Source of the DNA: Sphingobium sp. MI1205
GTDB taxonomy: Bacteria; Pseudomonadota; Alphaproteobacteria; Sphingomonadales; Sphingomonadaceae
Length of the DNA stretch: 64,000 bases
Assembly: GCF_001563285.1 (NCBI RefSeq)
Contig: NZ_CP005190.1
Location: forward strand, 62,001 to 126,000
Direction of reading: 5' to 3'
Both the position numbers and the translations under genes were made by a program. This document shows positions 56,591-64,000 of the stretch, piece by piece. Positions within the stretch are counted from its first letter, which is position 1. Each line of letters opens with the position of its first letter. Below the pieces are notes generated by a model. That model was not told the origin of the DNA and ran no database searches. It was given only the letters and a program-made list of their open reading frames with translations.

Positions 56591-58086
56591 CGGCCGCGAC
56601 CATGCAGCAGCAGGCTCTGACGGAGGCGACCGACACGGTTTCGTCCGTCCCCACGGGACTTTTCATCGACGGCGCCTGGCGCTCGGCGGCCGACGGGCAG
56701 CAATTTAGCGTCCACGATCCGGCGACCGGGGATGTCGTCGCCCGGCTGGCGAATGCGACGCCGTCGGACGCCATGGATGCGCTCGACGCCGCCGACCGCG
56801 CCTTCCCGTCATGGTCGCGCACGCCGCCGCGCGAGCGCGCCGAGTTGCTGCGCCGGACGTTCGACCTCGTCATGCGCGACAGGGAACGGATCGCCCGCAT
56901 CATCACGCTCGAAATGGGAAAGCCGCTGCGGGAATCCCATGCCGAGGTGAGCTATGGCGCGGAATTCCTCCGCTGGTTCGGCGAGGAGGCGGTTCGCATA
57001 TCCGGACGCTTCGGCTCGTTGCCGGAGGGCACCGGGGACATGATCGTCTCGCGCCATGCGCTTGGCCCGGCGCTGCTCATCACGCCCTGGAACTTTCCCC
57101 TCGCCATGGCGACGCGCAAGATCGCGCCCGCGCTGGCCGCCGGATGCACCGTCGTGATCAAGCCCGCCGCGCTGACGCCGCTCACCACCCTGTATCTCGT
57201 GAAATTGCTTGAAGAGGCGGGCCTGCCGGCGGGCGTCGTCAACGTCATTCCCACGACGAATTCGGGCGGCGCCACCGGACCGATCATCGCGGACAGCCGC
57301 TTGCGCAAGATCAGCTTCACCGGGTCGACGCAAGTGGGGCGGGTGCTGCTGGAGAAGGCCTCCGCCAACATCCTGCGATCCTCCATGGAACTGGGCGGAA
57401 ACGCGCCCTTCCTGGTCTTCGACGATGCCGATCTCTCCCGCGCCGTGGAAGGCGCGCTCGTCGCGAAGTTCAGGAATATCGGCCAGGCCTGCACGGCGGC
57501 CAACAGGTTCATCGTTCATGCAAGCGTGGCCCAGGAATTCAGCCGGCGGGTGGCGGAGAAGGTGGCGCAGTTCAAGCTCGGCTCAGGCTTCGATCCGGAC
57601 GTCGCGATCGGCCCTCTGATCGACGAGGCGGCGGTCGCGGGGGTGGACGAGCTGGTCCAGGATGCCCTGTCCCGCGGCGCGACCCTCGTCACGGGCGGCA
57701 AGCGGCGGGGCGGCGCGGGCACCTTCTTCGAACCCACGGTGCTCACCGATGTCGCAAGGGACAGCCGAATCCTGCGGGAGGAGATTTTCGGCCCCGTCCT
57801 GCCGATCGTCACTTTCGACACGGACGACGAAGCCATCGCCATTGCGAACGACACCGAATATGGCCTGGTCGGCTATGCCTTCACCGCCAGCATCGAGCGG
57901 GGGCAGCGGCTGATCAATGAACTCCAGACCGGCATGATGGGATGGAATGTCGGCGTCCTTTCCAATGCCGCCGCACCCTTTGGCGGGGTGAAGATGTCGG
58001 GCCTGGGGCGCGAGGGCGGCGCTGAAGGGATCGATGAATATCTGACCACCAAATATACGCTGCTGCCGTCCGTTTCCCGCCCGTGA
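56587..58086 (+). CDS. Aldehyde dehydrogenase
   Basis: The 499-aa NAD(P) enzyme has the general base E268 (SSMELGGNAPF) and nucleophile C302 (GQACTAANRF). It resembles the succinate-semialdehyde dehydrogenase branch in the segment KPAALTPLTTLYL. In the operon it would oxidise the aldehyde formed from the hydroxy acid or alcohol. The start overlaps the hydrolase gene. Confidence 0.94.
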
Positions 58087-58180
58087 AGCATTTTCCCGGC
58101 GGGCGGCGCCGCCTGCAAAAGGGATCGGCAGGGATGTGGGGATGCCATTGCCGGACGTTCTGCCCATCTCGTCCGGCAAA

Positions 58181-58217
58181 GGGAGCGTGCCGCGCCTGAT
58201 GGACGCGGCACGCTTCC
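58181..58217. terminator. strong bidirectional terminator between convergent operons
   Basis: Arms GGGAGCGTGCCGCG (58181-58194) and CGCGGCACGCTTCC (58204-58217) pair over 14 bases around a 9-base loop, with one G-T pair. A second hairpin, TTGCCGGAC / GTCCGGCAA (58148-58179), precedes it. The pair lies between the ALDH gene and the TonB receptor gene. Confidence 0.75.
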
Positions 58218-58316
58218 GAATTGGGCCGCTGGCAGGAACCCCGGTTCGCCGTCCGAACTGGGCGCCTGCCTGCGCAGGAAGGGATAAAAGGTAGAGCAGT
58301 CGGATCCGAATCTGCT

Positions 58317-60611
58317 TTAGAATTTCGCGTCGAAGCTGATCCCGTAGGTGCGCGGGTCGGCGAGATGGGTGTAATCGAACCCGTTGCCGGACAGGTCCAG
58401 CGAATAACGCGCATAATATTTGTTGAAGATATTTTTGCCCCACAGGCTGACGCCGTAGCGATCGTCGGCAAATCGATAGCTGAGCTGGCTGTTGACCAGC
58501 GCATATCCCTTCTGCGCGGTGCGTTCCGTGTTGAACAGGTCGAAATATTGCTTGGACGTGAAACTGCCGTTCACGCCCCAGCTCAGCTTTCCGCCGCCGG
58601 TCTCCACTATATCCCAATCGAAACCCGCCGATGCGCTGAGCTTCGGCGCGTTGGGCAACTGGTTCCCCCGCAGGGACGTGCCGTTGAGCGATCCTTCCTT
58701 GATCTTCGTGTCCAATATGCCGACCCCGACATTGATCCGAAGCGCCTGGACCGGGCGCACCGTCAGTTCGAATTCCGCGCCCAGGATGCGGGACTTGGGA
58801 ATATTGATCAGCGTCTGGATATGGGTGACCGAATTGACGCTGATCGCCTGCTGGTCGCGATAATCATAATAGAATGCCGCCCCGTTGAAGGTCACGGCGC
58901 GGTCCAGGAACTGGCTCTTGAAACCCAGTTCATAGGCGTTGACGGTTTCCGGTTCCGCCACGTTCAATTCGGCCGGGGAAAAATAGGCCTGCGCGTTGAA
59001 GGCGTTGGCGCGATAGCCGCGACTGAAGCTGGCGTAGATCAGGTCGTTGTCGGCGGTCTTGAAATCGACGCCGACCTTGCCGGTGACCGTGCCTTTCTTG
59101 AAACGGGCGCTGGTCGACGCATCGAAATCGAACGGATCGTCGCCTGGGATGGTGTTGACGATGGGAACGCCGTCCGGCCCCTCTATCTGGGCGCGGTAGC
59201 CGACGACCTTGCCCCGATCCTGCGTATAGCGGATGCCGCCGCGCAGGATGAGCCGGTCCGACAGCTTGTAATTCATGTCGGTATAGACGGCGGCGCTTTT
59301 CCTGACCTGCTTATAATTGTTGCGGTAGATGCAGGAGACCGCGAAGCCGCTGTCGACGCAATCTTCCCAGGTGAGCGCGCCGTCTCCGTTCACGTCGATG
59401 TCGCTGTAGAATCCCGCCGACGTCTCGTTCCACAATTTCTCGATATTATAATAGGCGCCGAAGATGAAGTTGAACGGTCCGTCGAAGTCCGAAGACAGGC
59501 GAAGATCCTGCGACAACTGCTTGCCCCGTCCTTTCAGGTCGGCCTCCAGCACCCGCAGCGGCGTGCCGTCCGCCTCGTCGATGACGCGCAGGCGCCCATA
59601 GTCGTAGGACGTCACCGACGTGACGGTCAGTGCGTCCGCGACATGCCAGTTTCCGGTCAGGGACGCGCCATAGGTGCGGTGGCGATGGCGGCCGATATTG
59701 TCCGCCTCCATCTCCCGCCGTCCAAGCCCGGTCCTGAAATAGCTCGACGCGCCGAACATCTCATAGACCCCGTTCCCTATGCCCAGAGACCCGACCGGCT
59801 CGCCCAGGACGCCATATTCGATCGGATTTTGCAGGCTGGTCGTCAGCCGCAGGATGAAGTCCAGCTTGTCGTTCGGTTCGAACAGCAGGGACGCCCGGAT
59901 GCCATATTGGCGCACGGCGCTGCCGTCGGGCCTGCCCGGCATCAGATTCTTGAACCAGCCGTCGGCGCGGGAGAATGTGAAGGCGATGCGCGCCGCCAGC
60001 GTGTCGCCCAGGCCCGCCTGCACCGCTCCGTCGGCGTCGTATCGGTTGTAATTGCCGTAGCCCAGTTTCAGATAGGCTTCGGAATCATGCCCCGGTCTCT
60101 TGCTGATGAAATTGATGGCGCCGCCGGTCGTATTCTTTCCATATAGGGTTCCCTGCGGTCCCCGCAGCACTTCGACCCGTTCCAGATCGAACATGCCCAG
60201 TCCCAGCAGGGGAAAGCTGCCCTTGTAGACTTCGTCGAAATAGGTCGCGACCGGACCCTGCTGGTTGAAGCTGAAGTCCGACATGGAAACGCCGCGCAGC
60301 GAGAAGATCGGCAGCCCGTCCCCGGCGACGGTCGACGCCTGAAGATTGGGAACCGACCCGGCGAGATCGCTGACCTGCTGAAGCCGCTGCTGCGACAGCG
60401 CCGCGCTGCCCAGCGCCGTCACCGACACGGGCACGTCCTGCAACCTTTCGGACCGGCGGAGCGCGGTCACGACGATGTCGCTGGTGCTGACCGATCCCGA
60501 CGCGCTTCTTTCCGCCGCGGCCTGATCCGGACCGCTATCCTGCGCCAGGGCGGGTTGCGCAAATGCGAAGGCGCAGACGCCACATAATAGCTGATACCCC
60601 AATCCGTTCAT
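58317..60611 (-). CDS. TonB-dependent receptor with an EF-hand-like loop
   Basis: The 764-aa receptor has a signal peptide (MNGLGYQLLCGVCAFAFAQP), TonB box DIVVTALRR, plug VEVLRGPQGTLYGKNTTGGA and a barrel ending GISFDAKF. An extracellular-type loop contains D406-V-N-G-D-G-A-L-T-W-E-D417, an EF-hand-like calcium motif, near C418 and C427. AAGGAGAG precedes the ATG at 60611. It is the last gene of the minus-strand operon. Confidence 0.94.
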   Translation of the reverse strand: MNGLGYQLLCGVCAFAFAQPALAQDSGPDQAAAERSASGSVSTSDIVVTALRRSERLQDVPVSVTALGSAALSQQRLQQVSDLAGSVPNLQASTVAGDGLPIFSLRGVSMSDFSFNQQGPVATYFDEVYKGSFPLLGLGMFDLERVEVLRGPQGTLYGKNTTGGAINFISKRPGHDSEAYLKLGYGNYNRYDADGAVQAGLGDTLAARIAFTFSRADGWFKNLMPGRPDGSAVRQYGIRASLLFEPNDKLDFILRLTTSLQNPIEYGVLGEPVGSLGIGNGVYEMFGASSYFRTGLGRREMEADNIGRHRHRTYGASLTGNWHVADALTVTSVTSYDYGRLRVIDEADGTPLRVLEADLKGRGKQLSQDLRLSSDFDGPFNFIFGAYYNIEKLWNETSAGFYSDIDVNGDGALTWEDCVDSGFAVSCIYRNNYKQVRKSAAVYTDMNYKLSDRLILRGGIRYTQDRGKVVGYRAQIEGPDGVPIVNTIPGDDPFDFDASTSARFKKGTVTGKVGVDFKTADNDLIYASFSRGYRANAFNAQAYFSPAELNVAEPETVNAYELGFKSQFLDRAVTFNGAAFYYDYRDQQAISVNSVTHIQTLINIPKSRILGAEFELTVRPVQALRINVGVGILDTKIKEGSLNGTSLRGNQLPNAPKLSASAGFDWDIVETGGGKLSWGVNGSFTSKQYFDLFNTERTAQKGYALVNSQLSYRFADDRYGVSLWGKNIFNKYYARYSLDLSGNGFDYTHLADPRTYGISFDAKF

Positions 60612-60693
60612 TTTCTCTCTCCTTGATTGGCCATCGAGGAGTTTGCCTCCTTCTTGGCAGCGCTTTTGATGGATCGAAACCGTCATTGCCTCC

Positions 60694-61863
60694 CTAGGGC
60701 GCCTGGTTGGACAGGATCAGGGAGGCCGCCGACCAGAAAAGCCCGCCGACCCCCTGGACGAAGCTGAGTTTCATGTCGGGCACCTGCACCACGGCTTCGC
60801 CGCGCAACTGGCGCACGGCTTCCTGGATGGCGTACATCCCGTACATGCCGGAATGGGTGTAGGACATACCGCCGCCATTTGTGTTGATCGGCAGGCGGCC
60901 GCCCGGCCGCGTGTGCCCTTCGGCATGGAAGGCGCCGGATTCGCCGAAACCGACGAAGCCCGTATCCTCCAGCATGTAGAGCGGCAGGTGCGCGAACGCG
61001 TCGTAGAACATGGCATGGTCGATGTCGGCATGGGTGACGCCGGCCGTTTCGAACGCCTCCGCGCTGGCCCTGCGGAAGGAGCCGAAGGAGGTGAGGTCGT
61101 CCATCTGCGACACCAGCACGCTCTCGCAGGATTCCCCGGACCCCATCAGATAGACGGCGCGCTTCGCGCTCGGCAGGTCGCGCGCCCGCTCCGCGCTGAC
61201 GAGGACGAGCGCACCGCCGCCGTCGGTCACGACGCAGCACATGTCGCGGGTGAAGGGATAGGCCACGCGCGGTCCTGCCAGAACATCCTCGACCGTCACC
61301 GGCGTCCGGCGCTGGGCGCGTTCGTTGGGGATCGCCCATTCGCGCTGCGCCACCACCACTTCGGCCAGGTCGCGCTGCCCCATGCCCCGCGCCTCCAGGA
61401 AGGCCAGCGCGGGCAGGGTGAACAGGGAATAGGGGGCGATGGCGCCATAGGGCTGCTCGAACTGCCCGTCCGGCCCCCTGGGGTTCATCGAATAGTTGGG
61501 CATGCCCACCCACGACCGGCCGGATTCGCCATGGGTGATCAGCACGACGCTCGCCTGACCCGTGGCGATCGCGGCGGCGGCGTGGCGGACATGGGCCATG
61601 AAGCTGCATCCGCCGATGGTCGTGCCGTCCATCCAGCGCGGGCGGATGCCCAGCATGGCGGCGACTTCGATGACCTGCGTCTCCGCCGTGGCGATGCCGT
61701 CCACGTCGGCGGGCGTCAGCCCGGCATCCTTCAGCGCCCGCCGGGCGGCGTCGGCATGCAACTGGATCATCGACATATCGGGAACGACGCCGACGCGTTC
61801 CGTCTCCGACGCGCCGACGATGGCGATATTGCCGCCATTGGGGGAAGATAGGGGCATGCTCAT
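60694..61863 (-). CDS. Atypical thiolase / lipid-transfer-protein-like enzyme
   Basis: The 389-aa thiolase-fold protein keeps a Cys at residue 86 (TIGGCSFMAH). The usual GHPxG motif is replaced by NTNGGGMSYTHSGMYG (327-342), and the C-terminal Cys by GVGGLFW. Such proteins, paired with DUF35 partners, act in side-chain cleavage of steroid-like CoA esters. It overlaps the DUF35 gene by 4 bases, which favours a complex. Plain thiolysis looks unlikely without the normal residues. Confidence 0.88.
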   Translation of the reverse strand: MSMPLSSPNGGNIAIVGASETERVGVVPDMSMIQLHADAARRALKDAGLTPADVDGIATAETQVIEVAAMLGIRPRWMDGTTIGGCSFMAHVRHAAAAIATGQASVVLITHGESGRSWVGMPNYSMNPRGPDGQFEQPYGAIAPYSLFTLPALAFLEARGMGQRDLAEVVVAQREWAIPNERAQRRTPVTVEDVLAGPRVAYPFTRDMCCVVTDGGGALVLVSAERARDLPSAKRAVYLMGSGESCESVLVSQMDDLTSFGSFRRASAEAFETAGVTHADIDHAMFYDAFAHLPLYMLEDTGFVGFGESGAFHAEGHTRPGGRLPINTNGGGMSYTHSGMYGMYAIQEAVRQLRGEAVVQVPDMKLSFVQGVGGLFWSAASLILSNQAP

Positions 61864-62270
61864 ATCCTGACGGGCTTGAAGACGGGCAGGAACTGGTCGC
61901 CGCGCGGTTCGAACGCGACCTGCAATTCCATCCCCAGCGGCAGATTGTCCGGTTCCGGTTCGACCCCGACGATATTGGTGCAGAGGCGCGGGCCTTCCTC
62001 CAGCGTCACCAGCGCGATGATCTGCGGGTCCTTGCTCTCGAATTCCGGCGAAGGGCGATAGTTGATGATGTAGGAGGCCAGCCGCGCCCGCCCCGACACC
62101 GGCTTCCATTCGACCTCGTCCGAATTGCATTTCGGGCAGAAGGGACGCGGATAGAAATAGAAGCTTTCGCAACGGACGCAGCGCTGGATGCGCAACTCTC
62201 CTTCGGCCGCGCCCTGCCAGAAGGGCGCGGTTTCCGGGGTAGGTTCGGGAATGGGCCCGATCGACATCAT
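61860..62270 (-). CDS. DUF35 zinc-ribbon/OB-fold protein (partner of lipid-transfer thiolase)
   Basis: The 136-aa protein has the zinc ribbon C31-x-x-C34 and C45-x-x-C48 followed by an OB-fold (SGRARLASYIINYRPSPEFE). It lies between the SDR and the atypical thiolase. DUF35 proteins such as ChsH2 form complexes with thiolase-like Ltp2 aldolases, so a similar complex is inferred. Confidence 0.93.
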   Translation of the reverse strand: MMSIGPIPEPTPETAPFWQGAAEGELRIQRCVRCESFYFYPRPFCPKCNSDEVEWKPVSGRARLASYIINYRPSPEFESKDPQIIALVTLEEGPRLCTNIVGVEPEPDNLPLGMELQVAFEPRGDQFLPVFKPVRI

Positions 62271-62295
62271 GAATCTCCGTCAGTCATGGCCCGGT

Positions 62296-63210
62296 TCACA
62301 TCTGCGAATCGAAATAGATGCTGGGCGCCAGCCCGTCCGCGAGCGGGCGGAACTCCCTTTCCACCGTGGCGGCGAAGGTCGCTGCATCCAGATCGGCCAT
62401 GCCGTTCAGGGTCTTGATCATCTCCGGCACATTGTAGAGCATCAGCTCGCCCCCCGCCGCGCCGATGGTCCGCCCGGACATCCAGCCCGATTGCTTCGAA
62501 CCCAGGAACACCGCGATGGGCGCGACGCGGTCGGGCGTATAGGGGTCGTCCGCCCGCGCCGGGCCGTCCACATTCTTGTCTTCGGGCGCGGTTTCGGTGA
62601 GCCGCGTCGTCGCGCCCGGCGCGATGGCGTTGACCGTGACGCCGTAACGGGCAAGGCCGTTCGCCAGCGACATGGTCAGGCCGACGACGCCCATCTTGGC
62701 GGCGGCGTAATTGGGCTGGCCGGGCGACCCGTGCAGGCCCGAAGCGGAGGTGAAGTTGACGATCCGGAAATCGCCCTGCGGATTGCGCAGCGAACGCCAA
62801 TAGGCGGCGGCGGGCTTGATGGTCGAATAATGCCCCTTCAGGTGGACGCGGATGACCGCATCCCAATCCTTCTCGTCCAGGTTGAAGATCATCCGGTCGC
62901 GCAATATGCCCGCCACATTGACGACGATGTCCAGCCCGCCGAACTTCTCTATGGCCAGGCCGACCAGCCGTTCGCCGGTCGCGACGTCGGCGATGTCGCC
63001 GCCGTCGGCAATGGCCTGCCCCCCGGCGGCGATGATGTCGCTGGCGACGGCGGCGGCCGGTCCCAGGTCGCTGCCTTCGCCCGTCGTGTCGCCGCCCAGG
63101 TCGTTGATGACGACCTTCGCGCCCTCCGCCGCGTAGCGCCGCGCTATCGCCGCCCCGATGCCGCGCCCGGCCCCGGTGATGATGGCGACCCGTCCTTCCA
63201 ATGCACCCAT
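62296..63210 (-). CDS. SDR family dehydrogenase resembling the multifunctional beta-oxidation enzyme domain
   Basis: The 304-aa protein starts MGALEGRVAIITGAGRGIGA and has AKVVINDLGGDTTGEG, the region that characterises the dehydrogenase half of 17-beta-HSD4-like enzymes. NVAGILRDRMIF and the YAAAK-type active motif follow. It may oxidise a 3-hydroxyacyl-CoA. It belongs to the minus-strand operon between the partial ALDH and the DUF35 gene. Confidence 0.91.
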   Translation of the reverse strand: MGALEGRVAIITGAGRGIGAAIARRYAAEGAKVVINDLGGDTTGEGSDLGPAAAVASDIIAAGGQAIADGGDIADVATGERLVGLAIEKFGGLDIVVNVAGILRDRMIFNLDEKDWDAVIRVHLKGHYSTIKPAAAYWRSLRNPQGDFRIVNFTSASGLHGSPGQPNYAAAKMGVVGLTMSLANGLARYGVTVNAIAPGATTRLTETAPEDKNVDGPARADDPYTPDRVAPIAVFLGSKQSGWMSGRTIGAAGGELMLYNVPEMIKTLNGMADLDAATFAATVEREFRPLADGLAPSIYFDSQM

Positions 63211-63256
63211 GACATATCCTCGACTTGTTGCTTGTGGTTTCGTTGTTCCGCTTTCC

Positions 63257-64000
63257 TCAGGCCGCCGCCCGCCTGGGGGGCGCGTAGAGAAGCTGGATGT
63301 CGGTGAAGCCGTGCAGGCCCCATGGTCCGTTTTCGACGCCGATGCCGCTCGACTTCAGCCCGCCGAAGGGCAGATGGGGTTGCAGGCCCATGGCATGGCC
63401 GTTGACCTGCACCTGCCCCGCCTCGATCCCCAGCCCGACATTGGCGGCGCGGATCGGGTCGGACGACCAGACCGACGCGGTCAGGCCGAACGGACCCGCA
63501 TTGGCGCGGGCGACCGCATCGTCGACATCGCTGTAGGACAGGATCGGCAGCGCCGGGCCGAACTGCTCCTCGCTCACGATCCGCGCCCTTTCGTCCAGAT
63601 CGGCGAGGATGGTCGGCTGGAAGAAGAAGCCGGGCCGGTCCATCGGCGCGCCGCCCGCCGCCACCCGCGCTCCCATGCCGATGGCTTCCGCGACCAGTTC
63701 CTTCACGCGCTCGAACTGCGGCCGGTTGCAGAGCGGCCCCAGCAGCGCGCCTTCCTCGTTCCAGGCGCCGACCGCCACGGAACGGGCGCGCTCCGCCAGC
63801 GCCTCGACCAGTTCGTCATGGCGGCTTTCATGGACATAGATGCGCTTGATCGCGACGCAGACCTGCCCATTATTGGCGAAGGCGCCCCAGAACAGCTCGT
63901 CCGCGATGGCGGATATGTCGGCATCGTCCAATATCACCGCCGGATCGTTGCCGCCCAGTTCCAGCGTCACCCGCTTCAGGTCGTTGGCCCCCGACGCCAT
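63257..64000 (-). CDS. Aldehyde dehydrogenase, 5' end beyond the window
   Basis: The 247 residues seen are the C-terminal half: base-region ELGGNDPAVILDDADIS, nucleophile Cys in NNGQVCVAIKRIY, and the end motif PHLPFGGLKSSGIGVENG. The true start is off the right edge. It is the upstream gene of the minus-strand operon, 46 bases from the SDR gene. Confidence 0.95.
   Translation of the reverse strand: MASGANDLKRVTLELGGNDPAVILDDADISAIADELFWGAFANNGQVCVAIKRIYVHESRHDELVEALAERARSVAVGAWNEEGALLGPLCNRPQFERVKELVAEAIGMGARVAAGGAPMDRPGFFFQPTILADLDERARIVSEEQFGPALPILSYSDVDDAVARANAGPFGLTASVWSSDPIRAANVGLGIEAGQVQVNGHAMGLQPHLPFGGLKSSGIGVENGPWGLHGFTDIQLLYAPPRRAAA

Noticed and set aside
58221..60146. A 641-residue plus-strand frame over the TonB receptor
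   Set aside because: Antisense to a receptor with full plug and barrel motifs.

Overview
The window is high-GC DNA that reads as a chromosome or megaplasmid of an alphaproteobacterium of the sphingomonad group (Sphingobium, Novosphingobium or Sphingomonas-like). The reasons are an IS6100 copy beside a Tn3-family transposase fragment, three TonB-dependent receptors, a LytTR membrane regulator, a MucR-like protein, and several catabolic clusters with CoA-transferase, thiolase, SDR and Baeyer-Villiger enzymes. The genus assignment is inference. No rRNA, tRNA or CRISPR array was seen.

Region 1 (1-6474) is a rearranged accessory segment. A Tn3-family transposase gene is cut by a complete 880-bp IS6100 (750-1629). 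Then comes a co-directional block of acquired genes on the minus strand: an NDH-2-like flavoprotein, an SDR, an unknown 162-aa protein, a TetR regulator and a DHA2/EmrB-type exporter. Both end genes of this block are cut exactly at IS6100 tips, because a 68-bp inverted remnant of the IS6100 right end lies at 4952-5019. The far side of that remnant cuts a hybrid sensor histidine kinase (5020-6474).

Region 2 (6475-22886) is a core-like region. It starts with katG, a YbaK-type deacylase and a GNAT acetyltransferase. A quinoprotein alcohol-oxidation locus follows: LuxR-type response regulator, PQQ alcohol dehydrogenase carrying the D-x-D signature of lanthanide-dependent enzymes, XoxJ-like binding protein, cytochrome c, beta-propeller protein, porin, TonB receptor, PQQ-associated metallo-hydrolase, SoxYZ-like carrier, rhodanese-like Cys-rich protein and pseudoazurin. 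The truncated kinase of region 1 is probably the sensor of this locus.

Region 3 (22898-39898) begins with an IS3-family element abutting a 131-bp element with perfect 13-bp terminal inverted repeats. It then carries yaaA, a mucR-like gene, an rluE/roxA-type RNA and ribosome modification pair, an exoribonuclease, several small proteins, a LytTR-TetR regulator pair, a MipA/OmpV protein, a complete tripartite RND efflux operon and a CPA2 antiporter.

Region 4 (40014-64000) is catabolic. A 3-oxoacid CoA-transferase pair faces an IclR regulator across a palindromic operator, followed by a thiolase. A second group is an unknown protein, an MDR reductase and an HxlR regulator, linked by a shared operator-like repeat. 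A TetR/nitronate-monooxygenase-like pair faces a TonB receptor across a 16-bp palindrome. Then a tightly coupled plus-strand operon encodes SDR, Zn-alcohol dehydrogenase, Baeyer-Villiger monooxygenase, SDR, alpha/beta hydrolase and aldehyde dehydrogenase. This is the full enzyme logic for alcohol to ketone to ester or lactone to acid. A minus-strand operon (aldehyde dehydrogenase, SDR, DUF35 zinc-ribbon protein, atypical thiolase, TonB receptor) converges on it at a strong bidirectional terminator.
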